This document shows positions 1 to 8,931 of a stretch of 64,000 nucleotides of DNA, in pieces (position 1 is the first letter of the stretch; the number at the start of each line of letters is the position of its first letter). This DNA is from Dyadobacter sp. CY356. GTDB lineage: Bacteria; Bacteroidota; Bacteroidia; Cytophagales; Spirosomataceae. Both the position numbers and the translations under genes were made by a program. The DNA is taken from NCBI RefSeq assembly GCF_021440195.1, contig NZ_JAJTSZ010000005.1, positions 372,001-436,000 of the forward strand. The letters run 5' to 3'. Under the pieces are notes generated by a model. The model ran no database searches. It was not told where the DNA came from and saw only the letters and a program-made list of their open reading frames with translations.

Positions 1-1390
1 GGTAATGAGGTGCAGGCGTAATAAATTTCACTAATGATGCAGTTTCATCCGCACGGTCATTAAATGAAATACTCAAAGCTACTTTTGGAAGAGCAGTTGC
101 CAATTCAGAACCACGTGGGTGATCGTAAACCGGGTTAGCTGCATAGAAAATTACTGCTTCAACTTTTCCACCTTTAACTTCGTCAATGAATTCATTCATT
201 GCGATGTCATTTCCCTGACGGTAATTAACAGGTGTATCTAAATCTATTGTTGCGCCGTAACTTCCAAGTAAACTATTTAAAGCATTAACTACAACCTGAA
301 CAGAAGGATCATTGATACCAGAAACTACCAAAGCACTTCCTTTTGCAGCTACAAGATCAGCAGCAGCTTTATCAAGGTGTGTTGCATCCAAAGCAGGAGC
401 AGCGATTGACTTTCCACCAAGTTTTGCTGCAACTTTATTGTAAAGCGAAGTAACAACCAGGCCCAATTGAGATGGTTTTACCGCTGAACGATAATCTGCA
501 TTTGAACCAGTCATGGAAAGAACTGATTCGAATTGATAATGACGGGACATATCCTTTTTGCCATCTTTCGCACTGCCCAATCTGCGTGTATCAGCATATT
601 GGCGTGAAAAATCTTCCGGCGAAAGCCAGGCACCTAAAAAGTCAGCATCAATAGCAACAATAACTTTTGCCTTATCAAATGCGTATGAAGGAATTACAGC
701 CTTTCCGAAAGAAAGCTCATTTCCTTTTACGATTGCAGAAGAACTGTTTGCGTCATAAACGATGTGACGCGTTGTTGGATATTTTGTGGTGAAATCCGCA
801 ATAACGGATTTCGTAGAAGGACTTAAAAGAGTAGAAGAAACAATGCGAATTGCTCCTCCCTTTGCAGCGATCGAAGAAAGCTGACTTGTTATGTCTTTAT
901 CAACAGCATCCCAGGTAACTTTTAAATCTTCACCTTTTTTAGGACCTCTTAATTTTTCGTTGTCATAAAGGCCTAGCAAAGAAGCATGTGCTCTTGAACT
1001 AACCCCTTTTGTAATACCTGAAAGCGTATTTGGCTCAATTTTAATTGGTCGGCCTTCACGTGTTTTTACAAGAATACTTGCATAATCTCCTCCTTCTGCA
1101 TAAGTAGAAGCGTACCAGTTAGCAATTGTAGGAAATTCCCCCTCAGGCTTGTTAACGTAAGGAATTGCTTTTTTAACAGGCGTTTCGCAAGCTGCCAAAG
1201 AAACAGCAGCCATACCAAATCCTAAAACTTTTAAGAAATCGCGACGGTGTGTACCTGCTCCGTCAACCAGACTTTCATATTGATTTTCTGTTGGTGCATC
1301 AGCGAACTCTGAACCTGCGTTTTTAATGAATTTTTCGTCATTACGCAGCTCTTCAAGTCCTCTCCAATATCTTTTATTAGTATTTTCCAT
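1..1390 (-). CDS. actB: Alternative complex III iron-sulfur/molybdopterin-like subunit ActB (N-terminal part; runs off the window)
   Basis: The frame is open from the ATG at 1390 to the left edge, giving 463 residues without a stop. The N-terminus has a twin-arginine-like motif HRRDFLK (about residues 48-54) followed by a short hydrophobic stretch ending in AAC at Cys68, as in the TAT-variant-translocated molybdopterin oxidoreductase family. The visible part is the catalytically inactive molybdopterin-oxidoreductase-like domain; the ferredoxin-like part with cubane ligands should lie outside the window. In alternative complex III this periplasmic subunit helps move electrons from menaquinol to cytochrome c or an oxidase. 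It lies 47 bases downstream of the multihaem cytochrome gene on the same strand, the usual act order. Family assignment rests on the start motif, the translation and the neighbour. Confidence 0.92.
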   Translation of the reverse strand, partial: MENTNKRYWRGLEELRNDEKFIKNAGSEFADAPTENQYESLVDGAGTHRRDFLKVLGFGMAAVSLAACETPVKKAIPYVNKPEGEFPTIANWYASTYAEGGDYASILVKTREGRPIKIEPNTLSGITKGVSSRAHASLLGLYDNEKLRGPKKGEDLKVTWDAVDKDITSQLSSIAAKGGAIRIVSSTLLSPSTKSVIADFTTKYPTTRHIVYDANSSSAIVKGNELSFGKAVIPSYAFDKAKVIVAIDADFLGAWLSPEDFSRQYADTRRLGSAKDGKKDMSRHYQFESVLSMTGSNADYRSAVKPSQLGLVVTSLYNKVAAKLGGKSIAAPALDATHLDKAAADLVAAKGSALVVSGINDPSVQVVVNALNSLLGSYGATIDLDTPVNYRQGNDIAMNEFIDEVKGGKVEAVIFYAANPVYDHPRGSELATALPKVALSISFNDRADETASLVKFITPAPHY

Positions 1391-1437
1391 AAAACTGTTA
1401 ATACAATGAGTTGTATTCTAGTATCTATTTGCAGTGA

Positions 1438-2739
1438 TTAGTAATGGCACTTAGAACATTCAAGACCACCGATATCAGCTACTTTTAAAGCTTCTTTACT
1501 ATCTGATGCGTGTAATTGTACCATTTTGTCGTAATACTCGTTTCCTTTTGTATTTACGTCAGTTTTGCGGTGACAATCGATACACCAACCCATTGTTAAT
1601 GAAGAGCGCTGCTGGATAACTTCCATTTTAGCGATATCTCCGTGGCAATTTTCACATTCCAATCCAGCAACATTAACATGTTGGGAGTGATTGAAATAAG
1701 CAAGATCAGGAAGGTTATGTACACGTACCCATTCAATAGGGGTGTTATTCTCTATTGAAGTGTATATTTTTTGAATTTCAGGTGATTCTTTTTTAATAAC
1801 ACCGTGACAGTTCATACAAATATTCGCAGATGGAATATGTGCAGATTTACCTCTGTTCACACCTGTGTGGCAATAATTACAATCAATTTTATACTCTCCT
1901 GCATGAAGTTTGTGCGAGAAAGAAATTGGTTGCTTAGGAGCATATCCCTGCTGAACACCTACACTGTAGGCTCCGTCGATGGTAACTTTCATCACTAAAA
2001 GAATGAAAATCCAGATGGTTGCAGAACGAATCGCAGGATCACCGGCAATACCTTTAAGAGAATTACCAAGGCGTGACATGAAGTCTCCTTTTGTCGCAGT
2101 TTCTGCATCTCCACCGCTAACGGCTTTCGAAAGGATCGTTACAATGACAAGTAAAACCCCTAATACTAAGAGCATTACAACCACCAATGCAACAAGAACA
2201 ATCATGAAAAGATCAGAAGGTCCGCCAGATTGTGCAGCACCTGCGGCAGGAGCAGCTCCACCAGCAGCAGCAGCGGCAGGAGCCGGAGCGGCACCCGCTT
2301 TATCAACATATGCAAAAATCCCTTTGATGTCATCTGCCGTTAAATTCGGGAAAGCTGTCATCTGAGCTTTGCTGTATTCGTTGTAAATTTTCACAGCGTA
2401 AGGATCACCGGAGGCGATAACCGCTTGTGAATTGTGAACCCATTTCGTAATCCACTCAATGCTGTTACGGGTAGTTGCACCTTTCAAACCGGGACCTACA
2501 ATTCTTTCGTCAGTAGGTGCGTGGCATTGAGCACAATTGTTTTTAAATAACGTTTCACCCTTAGCAGCATCTCCGCCACCAGCAGCGGCCGCGGGGGCAG
2601 CACCGGCAGCAGCCGTACTATCCTGAGCCCATGATAAGCTACAGGTACTTAAGAGAATAGCTACAATAATAGCCAGAAACGATTTTGAGCTGGGAAAGAA
2701 GGAACAAAACTTAGAGTCTTCTCGGAATGGTATTTTCAT
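1438..2739 (-). CDS. actA: Hexahaem cytochrome c: ActE-like monohaem domain joined to ActA-like pentahaem domain of alternative complex III
   Basis: The protein has 433 residues from the ATG at 2739; a TTG two codons upstream is less likely. A signal-like segment (about 20-39, ending SWAQ) is followed by a cytochrome c domain with CAQCH at 69-73. An Ala/Pro-rich linker (about 148-172) and two hydrophobic segments (about 177-204 and 240-256) follow. The C-terminal half has five more CXXCH motifs, at Cys287, 308, 362, 386 and 428, as in pentahaem ActA. It would carry electrons from quinol oxidation in the membrane complex to a terminal oxidase. In the best-studied complexes the monohaem ActE is a separate protein, so this looks like an ActE-ActA fusion, though such forms may be common in Bacteroidota. 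The actB gene follows on the same strand. Confidence 0.9.
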   Translation of the reverse strand: MKIPFREDSKFCSFFPSSKSFLAIIVAILLSTCSLSWAQDSTAAAGAAPAAAAGGGDAAKGETLFKNNCAQCHAPTDERIVGPGLKGATTRNSIEWITKWVHNSQAVIASGDPYAVKIYNEYSKAQMTAFPNLTADDIKGIFAYVDKAGAAPAPAAAAAGGAAPAAGAAQSGGPSDLFMIVLVALVVVMLLVLGVLLVIVTILSKAVSGGDAETATKGDFMSRLGNSLKGIAGDPAIRSATIWIFILLVMKVTIDGAYSVGVQQGYAPKQPISFSHKLHAGEYKIDCNYCHTGVNRGKSAHIPSANICMNCHGVIKKESPEIQKIYTSIENNTPIEWVRVHNLPDLAYFNHSQHVNVAGLECENCHGDIAKMEVIQQRSSLTMGWCIDCHRKTDVNTKGNEYYDKMVQLHASDSKEALKVADIGGLECSKCHY

Positions 2740-2912
2740 AATCAACTATTCATAATACTTCAACAGACAAATCTAGTGTACGATTTTTTATCCACAAAAG
2801 TATTTGGGGGATATTTTAAAGTACTCACTTATTTATAATTCTTCTAATTTGATTATTCGTGTCAGAATAACGCAAGTCACTGGTATCCATTGACTTTCAA
2901 TGTTTTAGCAAA

Positions 2913-2963
2913 AAAATACCATTTGAAAGAAAGCTAAAAAACGCCTTTTTCAAATGGTATTTT
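2913..2963 (-). terminator. Intrinsic terminator behind tRNA-Cys
   Basis: A perfect 16-bp inverted repeat has arms at 2913-2928 and 2948-2963. On the minus strand it is followed by a run of seven T. It lies about 20 bases beyond the 3' end of tRNA-Cys and ahead of the multihaem cytochrome gene, so it should end the tRNA transcript. Confidence 0.85.
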
Positions 2964-2981
2964 CTCAAGATATTTATGACG

Positions 2982-3052
2982 AGGTTCCGAGCGGATTCGA
3001 ACCGCTGTACGAGGTTTTGCAGACCTCTGCCTAGCCGCTCGGCCACGGAACC
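2982..3052 (-). tRNA. tRNA-Cys (anticodon GCA)
   Basis: Read on the minus strand, the seven-base acceptor arm GGTTCCG pairs with CGGAACC and the discriminator base is U, as expected for Cys. The anticodon stem GAGGT/ACCTC closes a loop with GCA at positions 34-36. The T arm has the usual GTTCGAATC sequence. CCA is not encoded. The length is 71 nt. It sits between rpsA and the act genes. Confidence 0.95.
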
Positions 3053-3056
3053 AGAT

Positions 3057-3095
3057 CGGGTTAGCAGAAGAAATTACCCGCTTACTGCTAACCCG
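3057..3095 (-). repeat. 11-bp inverted repeat between rpsA and tRNA-Cys
   Basis: Arms at 3057-3067 and 3085-3095 are perfectly complementary, with a 17-base loop. Just upstream on the minus strand (3100-3107) is TACTTTTG, which fits the Bacteroidota -7 element, although no clear -33 element sits at the usual distance. The hairpin would lie in the short leader of the tRNA precursor. It lacks a T run, so it is a weak terminator for rpsA; it could instead stabilise or process the tRNA leader. Confidence 0.5.
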
Positions 3096-3120
3096 GGTGC
3101 AAAAGTATTAAAAAAATTGA

Positions 3121-4986
3121 CTACTCCTCAGTTTCGTCGTCTTTTTTAGTTACTTTTTTTCCTTTTCTTTCAGTTTCTTCAAATTGCTCCTTTAAAGCTG
3201 AAAGTACACTTAGGTCACCAAAGGTAGATTTCTCTCCTTCTTTGGCAGAACTTTCTGTGTTATTAGATGTATTTTTTGCGGGGCTTGCAGTTGCAGGCTT
3301 AGCAGCTTTTTCTTCTTTTTTCTCCTCAGCAGCAGGTGCAGCAGAAGGTTTCACTTTTGAGTGCGTAAGAACGATTTTCTTTTCGTCTTTCAAGAACTCA
3401 AGAACAGTGAAGTCTAGGCTTTCTCCAACTTCAGCAAAAGTACCATCTTCTTTCGTAAGGTTTTTCACAGCTGCGATTCCTTCGATACCGTATGGCAATT
3501 CCAAAGTTGCGAATTTGTCTCCTTTTGCTACGATTGTAGAACGGTGAACAGATCCAACAGCAAAGATTGTTTCAAAAGTATCCCATGGATTTTCTTCAAG
3601 TTGTTTGTGTCCAAGTGCAAGACGACGGTTGTCAGCGTCAAGTTCAAGAACAACAACTTCAAGTTCGTCGTTAACTTTTACGAAATCCGAAGGATGTTTG
3701 ATTTTCTTAGTCCATGATAAGTCAGAAACGTGAACCAGTCCGTCAATACCTTCTTCAAGTTCGATAAACAAACCGAAGTTGGTAAGGTTACGTACCACAC
3801 CTTTGTGACGCGTACCAATTGCATACTTTTCTTTCAATGAACCCTGAGTCCAAGGATCTTCAGTAAGTTGTTTGATACCAAGAGACATTTTGCGTTCCTG
3901 ACGGTCAAGTGTCAATACAACTGCATTGATCTCATCGTTTACGTTCATAAACTCCTGAGGATTGCGCAGGTGCTGAGACCATGACATTTCAGATACGTGG
4001 ATCAAACCTTCAACACCTGGCTTGATTTCAAGGAAAGCGCCGTAATCAGCAACGTTAACAATACGTCCTGTAACTTTCGATCCAACCTGAATATCTTCTG
4101 ACAACGAATCCCATGGGTGAGACTGAAGTTGTTTCAAGCCAAGAGAGATACGTTTTTTCTCTTCGTCAAAATCAAGAACCACAACGTTAAGCTTCTGGTC
4201 AAGTGCCAAAAGATCTGACGGGTGGTTGATACGACCCCAGGAAATATCTGTGATGTGCAACAAACCGTCAACACCTCCAAGATCGATGAACACACCGAAG
4301 TTTGTCATGTTCTTAATAACACCTTCAAGAACTTGTCCTTTTTCCAGGTTATTAAGAATTTGCTGACGTTGTGCTTCAAGATCTTTTTCGATCAATATTT
4401 TATGAGAAACTACAACGTTATCATTTGCGTAGTTAATCTTAACAACTTTCACTTCCATACGTTTTCCAACGAAAATGTCGAAATCACGAATTGGTTTCAC
4501 GTCAATTTGTGAACCTGGCAAGAAAGCTTCGATACCAAATATATCTACAATAAGACCACCTTTGGTTCTTCTCTTTACGTTAGCATCGATTACTACATCC
4601 TCGTCAAACGATTTCTGGATGTTATCCCATGCAGTAATTACTTTTGCTTTTTTACGTGAAAGAACAAGCTGACCTTGTGCGTCTTCCTGGTTTTCTACAT
4701 AAACTTCCACTTCGTCACCAATTTTCAAAGCTGGCAAGTCACGGAATTCATTGAATGAAACGATACCATCAGATTTGAAACCGATGTTAAGAATCACCTC
4801 GCGGTCTGTAATACCTACAACCACACCTTTAACAACTTCTTTTTCCTGAACAGGAGAAATTGTTGTTTCGTACATTTCTTCAAAACGAGTACGGTCAGCA
4901 GCTGAATAGCCTGTACCGAATCCTTTGTCTTCTGCTTTTTCCCAATCGAAATCAGGCAATACTTGTGTTTGTTTTTCCTTAGACAT
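3121..4986 (-). CDS. rpsA: 30S ribosomal protein S1
   Basis: This 621-residue protein contains six consecutive S1 (OB-fold) repeats between about residues 45 and 540. Typical phrases such as GVFIDLGGVDGLLHITDISW recur in the repeats. A charged Ala/Lys/Glu-rich tail follows (about 550-621). S1 binds mRNA on the small subunit and helps initiation. Length and repeat number match Bacteroidota S1; the low-complexity tail is variable and typical of the phylum. It is transcribed alone or with the downstream tRNA-Cys. Confidence 0.97.
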   Translation of the reverse strand: MSKEKQTQVLPDFDWEKAEDKGFGTGYSAADRTRFEEMYETTISPVQEKEVVKGVVVGITDREVILNIGFKSDGIVSFNEFRDLPALKIGDEVEVYVENQEDAQGQLVLSRKKAKVITAWDNIQKSFDEDVVIDANVKRRTKGGLIVDIFGIEAFLPGSQIDVKPIRDFDIFVGKRMEVKVVKINYANDNVVVSHKILIEKDLEAQRQQILNNLEKGQVLEGVIKNMTNFGVFIDLGGVDGLLHITDISWGRINHPSDLLALDQKLNVVVLDFDEEKKRISLGLKQLQSHPWDSLSEDIQVGSKVTGRIVNVADYGAFLEIKPGVEGLIHVSEMSWSQHLRNPQEFMNVNDEINAVVLTLDRQERKMSLGIKQLTEDPWTQGSLKEKYAIGTRHKGVVRNLTNFGLFIELEEGIDGLVHVSDLSWTKKIKHPSDFVKVNDELEVVVLELDADNRRLALGHKQLEENPWDTFETIFAVGSVHRSTIVAKGDKFATLELPYGIEGIAAVKNLTKEDGTFAEVGESLDFTVLEFLKDEKKIVLTHSKVKPSAAPAAEEKKEEKAAKPATASPAKNTSNNTESSAKEGEKSTFGDLSVLSALKEQFEETERKGKKVTKKDDETEE

Positions 4987-5071
4987 AAATAGGAATTAAA
5001 GCTCTCGATTACATCAACTGGCGAGCCACGCAGTCGAAAATTAGTTTGACTTGTTATTTAAAAAGAGGACG

Positions 5072-5079
5072 CAAAGGTA
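5072..5079 (-). promoter_or_regulatory. Possible -7 element for rpsA
   Basis: The minus strand reads TACCTTTG here, matching TAnnTTTG, about 85 bases before the rpsA start. No convincing TTG element is seen 19-21 bases upstream, so support is only moderate. Confidence 0.35.
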
Positions 5080-5169
5080 GGTATTTTCTAAATAAAAATC
5101 CAGTTCTCTAGGATTTGATTTAGAAAAAAATTATAAGTTGCCAAAACAGGCGAAGTGGGGGAGTTTCAA

Positions 5170-5682
5170 TCAGTTAACTGCTCTTTCTTTTACGCCAAGA
5201 TAAGGCAGCCATTCTGCATCTGTAAATCCTGAGAAATCGCGGATGAACATTAAAAAAGATGGCCTGAACGGACGCTGTCGTAAATGCATCCCGGCTTCTT
5301 CCGGAGTATAATCCCCTTTTTTTGAATTACACCGCTTACAGGCCGTAGCTAAATTATCCCAGGTTGTTTTTCCTCCTCTCGATTTTGGCATAACATGATC
5401 CAGCGTCAGATGGTCATGCGTCCCACAGTACTGACATCGGTTTCCGTCCCTTTTAAAAATATTGTGACGGGTCATGACCACACCGCGATAAGGAAGATGA
5501 ATGTAGCTATTCAGCCGGATGACGACCGGCATTGGATAATTATCCCTTACAGTCCTGAGAAAATGAGTCGGCGACTCAGCCAGCAATTCTGCTTTGTTTA
5601 AATAAACTAAGAGAAATGCTTTTGGCACTGTGCAAACGCTAAGCGCGCTATAATCTTGATTAAGAACCAGAACTTTACCCAT
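5170..5682 (-). CDS. HNH endonuclease family protein
   Basis: This 170-residue protein carries a compact HNH/treble-clef fold. Zinc-type cysteines occur at Cys83/Cys86 and Cys115/Cys118, with an Asp-His pair at 95-96 and Asn110 between them. The N-terminal 80 residues (MGKVLVLNQDY start) are typical of a widely conserved McrA-like HNH family that is usually chromosomal and stand-alone. Members are assumed to cut DNA, but the physiological substrate is unknown. It lies between smpB and rpsA with about 165-180 bases on either side, so it is probably a separate transcript. There are no restriction-modification genes nearby, and nothing in composition suggests recent transfer. Confidence 0.88.
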   Translation of the reverse strand: MGKVLVLNQDYSALSVCTVPKAFLLVYLNKAELLAESPTHFLRTVRDNYPMPVVIRLNSYIHLPYRGVVMTRHNIFKRDGNRCQYCGTHDHLTLDHVMPKSRGGKTTWDNLATACKRCNSKKGDYTPEEAGMHLRQRPFRPSFLMFIRDFSGFTDAEWLPYLGVKERAVN

Positions 5683-5847
5683 GAGTCTTTACGGCAATTA
5701 ATTCCCACAATATAGGAAATTTACCTAAAAAAACGTTTCGTAAAATTCAATTATTGTTAAAAAAGACTTCTCTGTTCCGCCTGAGATTTAAATATACGGA
5801 AATTTTCCGGGCAAGTCATTAAATAGCTAACTCTCAGCGGCGAGCGG

Positions 5848-6306
5848 TTAATAGTCTGAGCGGTCACTTTCCCGTTTCAGATCCTTTTCCTTAATACTAT
5901 CCCTTTTGTCATAAAGCTTTTTACCTTTTGCTAAAGCAATATGTAATTTGGCAAAACCACGATCGGTTGTGAAAAGCTTAACCGGAACAATCGTTAATCC
6001 CTGATCTTTCAGATTTTCACTTAGTTTTCTCATTTCCCGTTTTGTAAGCAAAAGCTTACGATCACGCAAAGGATCATGATTCCAGTGCGTTCCTTCCGTA
6101 TAAACGGAAATGTGCATGCTGCGAACATACAATTCCCCATCCATAAAAAGACAATATGCATCAGTAAGATTTACTTTACCCTGACGTATTGATTTTATTT
6201 CAGTTCCTGTCAGTGACAAGCCTGCTGTAAACTCTTCAAGAAAAAAATATTCGAACGACGCACGTCTGTTTCGGATATCAACTTTTTTTACTAATTTTTC
6301 TGACAT
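5848..6306 (-). CDS. smpB: SsrA-binding protein SmpB
   Basis: The 152-residue protein has the SmpB signature: FEYFFLEEFTAGLSLTGTEIKSIR near the start, SMHISVYTEGTHWNHDPLRDRKLLL in the middle, and the basic tail AKGKKLYDKRDSIKEKD. SmpB binds tmRNA and delivers it to stalled ribosomes for trans-translation. Length is usual for the phylum. The start is backed by a well-formed promoter upstream (6334-6364), which is divergent from the next gene. Confidence 0.97.
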   Translation of the reverse strand: MSEKLVKKVDIRNRRASFEYFFLEEFTAGLSLTGTEIKSIRQGKVNLTDAYCLFMDGELYVRSMHISVYTEGTHWNHDPLRDRKLLLTKREMRKLSENLKDQGLTIVPVKLFTTDRGFAKLHIALAKGKKLYDKRDSIKEKDLKRESDRSDY

Positions 6307-6333
6307 ATTATATTCCTAACACAAAAAGGTCTG

Positions 6334-6364
6334 CAAAATTACGGTTTTGCTAAAACTATACCAA
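6334..6364 (-). promoter_or_regulatory. Promoter of smpB
   Basis: On the minus strand TTG (6362-6364) is followed after 20 bases by TAATTTTG (6334-6341), a good match to the Bacteroidota sigma consensus. The leader to the smpB ATG would be about 25 bases. The promoter region extends to the start of the divergent gene at 6368. Confidence 0.6.
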
Positions 6365-6367
6365 CAA

Positions 6368-6847
6368 ATGAAAAAAACGAGTTATATGCATCGATTTAAA
6401 TTTCTCCTTTTTGTGGTTGTTTTAATTTTTTCGAAACAAATCGTAAAGGCTCAGTCGCAGGATGCTGCTGTAAGAGCTTCGGTTGATAAATTATTTGATG
6501 GAATGCGATCCGGCGATTCTTCTACTGTCAGAAGTGTTTTTATTCCACAATCCACTTTAACTTCTGTTTCAACAAATGCAAAAGATTCGGTGATGACGCA
6601 TGTTAGCAAAACCGATGATTTTGTTGCTGCGATTGGAAAACCACACACCGAAAAATGGGATGAAAGAATTTATGATGTAAAAATTTCGGTGGACGGACCG
6701 ATGGCCATTGTCTGGGCGCCTTACAAATTTTACCGCGGCGATACGTTTTCTCATTGTGGTGTTAACGTGTTCACCATGATCAAAACAAAAAACGGCTGGA
6801 AAATCAATACGATTACTGATACCAGAAGAAAAACAAATTGCCTGTAA
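6368..6847 (+). CDS. Secreted NTF2-like (SnoaL-type) protein
   Basis: The preferred ATG at 6368 gives 159 residues; an in-frame start at 6347 would add seven residues but overlaps the smpB promoter. A signal peptide ends near KAQSQ. The mature part matches the nuclear-transport-factor-2 family: an N-terminal helix (VDKLFDGMRSGDSSTVRSVF) and C-terminal strands (AIVWAPYKFY, GVNVFTMIKTKNGWKI). Such proteins form small alpha+beta cone folds, often dimers, binding small ligands or acting as enzymes. No specific ligand can be assigned. It ends one base before the convergent radical SAM gene with no space for a separate terminator. Confidence 0.8.
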   Translation: MKKTSYMHRFKFLLFVVVLIFSKQIVKAQSQDAAVRASVDKLFDGMRSGDSSTVRSVFIPQSTLTSVSTNAKDSVMTHVSKTDDFVAAIGKPHTEKWDERIYDVKISVDGPMAIVWAPYKFYRGDTFSHCGVNVFTMIKTKNGWKINTITDTRRKTNCL

Positions 6848-7825
6848 CTAGATTTTTAACATTTGCTTCCAGGTGCCTTTGATACGATTATACTTGATCG
6901 TACTTGGCAAAGCCTTCCACCAATATTTATTCACTTCAACGGCGAAAGAGGGCTGCATGTAACAATTGATTGCGCAACCTTCGCAAGCAGGCAATTTTCC
7001 TTCCAAAGCAACCAGTTTCTGAACCTCGTCAGAATGATAGAGGTCATAAAGATTCCCTTCAATCGGAAAGTCTTTTAAACCAAGATGATAACAGGGAAGA
7101 ACAAGTTTATTTTCAGGAGAAATAACGATGGTGGTACTGGCGGCTTTGCAGATCGGGTCATCTACGTGATTTCCTCCGTCCAGCCTTAACTGAATAAAAG
7201 CTTCGTTAAGATAAATATTTTTCTGTTTTCCCCACCAGAGTAATTCTTTCAAGGTCTGTTCTGAAAGATTACCGCCTACGCCATTGTATTCAAAAACCGG
7301 ATTTAAAATCAGGATCAGATTATTAGGCAGGCAGATTTCTTCCCACATCCGTTTTATCTGATCAACATTATCTTCAAAAACTGTAAAAATGATATCCGGC
7401 CTTTCACCCATCGCCCGCGCAATCTGAATCGACTCCATCACTTTATCGAAACATTTTACATTCCTGGACTTATCATGTTCATCACGATCCGGAGAATCAA
7501 GAGAAAAATGAAGCATATCAACCAGTCCACGCAGTTTTTCTGCATATTTTGGATAAAGCAATCCGTTGCTCGTAACGGTGGTAATCATCCCCTGCTCTTT
7601 TGCTTCCCGAAGTAAAACATCAAGCTGCCGGTGGAGCAAAGGCTCTCCACCTGTGAAGTCTATAACTTTCACACCCAATCTTTTCAGATCGCGGATATTT
7701 TCTCTAAGATTTTCAACCGTAATATAAGGCGAAGGTTTCTCCCATATGTCGCAAAAACCACAGGACGCATTGCAGCGATACGTTACGTAGTAGTTACACA
7801 GGACAGGATGGGAGATTAAACGCAT
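6848..7825 (-). CDS. Radical SAM protein with C-terminal cysteine-rich region
   Basis: This 325-residue protein has the radical SAM cluster motif CNASCGFC (Cys18, Cys22, Cys25), followed by FTGGEPLL, the S-adenosylmethionine-contacting loop. The C-terminal third carries further cysteines (PICKAAS, LPCYHLG, CEGCAINCYM), suggesting an auxiliary iron-sulfur cluster of SPASM type. SPASM proteins usually modify peptides, carbohydrates or lipids. The gene starts one base after the accD stop, so it is probably co-translated with accD; a link to lipid metabolism is possible but unproven. No small precursor-peptide gene is visible beside it, which argues against a RiPP maturase. The substrate is unknown. 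Confidence 0.85.
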   Translation of the reverse strand: MRLISHPVLCNYYVTYRCNASCGFCDIWEKPSPYITVENLRENIRDLKRLGVKVIDFTGGEPLLHRQLDVLLREAKEQGMITTVTSNGLLYPKYAEKLRGLVDMLHFSLDSPDRDEHDKSRNVKCFDKVMESIQIARAMGERPDIIFTVFEDNVDQIKRMWEEICLPNNLILILNPVFEYNGVGGNLSEQTLKELLWWGKQKNIYLNEAFIQLRLDGGNHVDDPICKAASTTIVISPENKLVLPCYHLGLKDFPIEGNLYDLYHSDEVQKLVALEGKLPACEGCAINCYMQPSFAVEVNKYWWKALPSTIKYNRIKGTWKQMLKI

Positions 7826-7826
7826 A

Positions 7827-8669
7827 TTATTTCAGCATCGTTAACAGACTGCTTAGTTTATCTTTTAAATCTTTACGGTCAACAATAAAATCGAGGAATC
7901 CGTGCTCCAAAACAAATTCAGCACTTTGAAATCCTTTTGGAAGATCTTTACCAATTGTTTCACGGATAACACGCGGACCGGCAAAACCGATCAAAGCTTC
8001 CGGCTCTGAAATATTAAAATCGCCCAACATGGCATAGGATGCTGTCACACCACCAGTGGTTGGATCTGTTAATAATGATATATAAGGAATTTTCGCTTCG
8101 GATAATAAAGCAAGTCTTGCAGAAGTTTTTGCCATTTGCATCAATGAAAAACCAGCTTCCATCATACGCGCACCACCAGATTTGGAAATCATTAAAAATG
8201 GCTGCTTGTGTTTGATTGAATAGTTGATTGCACGAGCGATTTTCTCTCCAACCACAGAACCCATTGAACCACCGATGAAATTGAAATCCATACAGGCGAT
8301 CACAACTTTCACGTCGTTCATTTTTCCGTGACCTGTACGCACGGCATCCTTTAGTCCCGTTTTTGCCTGGGTTGCTTTAATACGGTCAGGGTAAGCTTTG
8401 GTATCTACAAAATGCAAAGGATCACCGGAAGTCATATCCGCATCAAGCTCGGTATATTTATTATCATCAAACAATAATTCAAAATAAACATCAGAGCCCA
8501 CCTTTTCGTGGTAGTTACAATGCGGACAAGTGTAAGCGTTTAATTTGTGCTCTCTTGTAGCAGTAATTTTCTTACAATTTGAACATTGATACCACAACCC
8601 ATCCGGCGCTTCGCGCTTCATTTCCGTAGGTGTATTGATGCCTTTTTCTTTCCGAATAAACCAGGACAT
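7827..8669 (-). CDS. accD: Acetyl-CoA carboxylase carboxyltransferase subunit beta
   Basis: The 280-residue protein begins with the AccD zinc ribbon (CSNC then CPHC, about residues 29-51). The crotonase-like carboxyltransferase domain follows, with the conserved [18 protein letters not shown] stretch and [15 protein letters not shown]. It transfers the carboxyl group from carboxybiotin to acetyl-CoA, giving malonyl-CoA for fatty-acid synthesis. AccA, AccB and AccC are not in this window. The gene has a candidate promoter at 8747-8778 and is followed immediately by the radical SAM gene. Confidence 0.97.
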   Translation of the reverse strand: MSWFIRKEKGINTPTEMKREAPDGLWYQCSNCKKITATREHKLNAYTCPHCNYHEKVGSDVYFELLFDDNKYTELDADMTSGDPLHFVDTKAYPDRIKATQAKTGLKDAVRTGHGKMNDVKVVIACMDFNFIGGSMGSVVGEKIARAINYSIKHKQPFLMISKSGGARMMEAGFSLMQMAKTSARLALLSEAKIPYISLLTDPTTGGVTASYAMLGDFNISEPEALIGFAGPRVIRETIGKDLPKGFQSAEFVLEHGFLDFIVDRKDLKDKLSSLLTMLK

Positions 8670-8746
8670 ATTTTTAGTGGGTTAATATCTTTTGATGTAG
8701 TCTGTAAACAAACTTTTTATCTAACATTCATGATGAAATCAGGGCG

Positions 8747-8778
8747 CAAATATACTAATAAATGTTTGGTATCATCAA
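8747..8778 (-). promoter_or_regulatory. Promoter of accD
   Basis: On the minus strand TTG (8776-8778) precedes TATATTTG (8747-8754) by 21 bases, fitting the Bacteroidota consensus. The leader to the accD ATG is about 75 bases. The rest of the 262-base gap up to 8931 shows no gene. Confidence 0.55.
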
Positions 8779-8931
8779 GCAGGGATTGCGCATTGAATTT
8801 CAGTGCTTTGATATAACACTTGATATTGGCGGTTGGTTACGAACAAAAAATACTTTTAACTTGTTGCCAATTCAATTCATCAACACTTACAACGACTTAA
8901 CCAAACGATTTCAATTCGTATATTATAAAGT

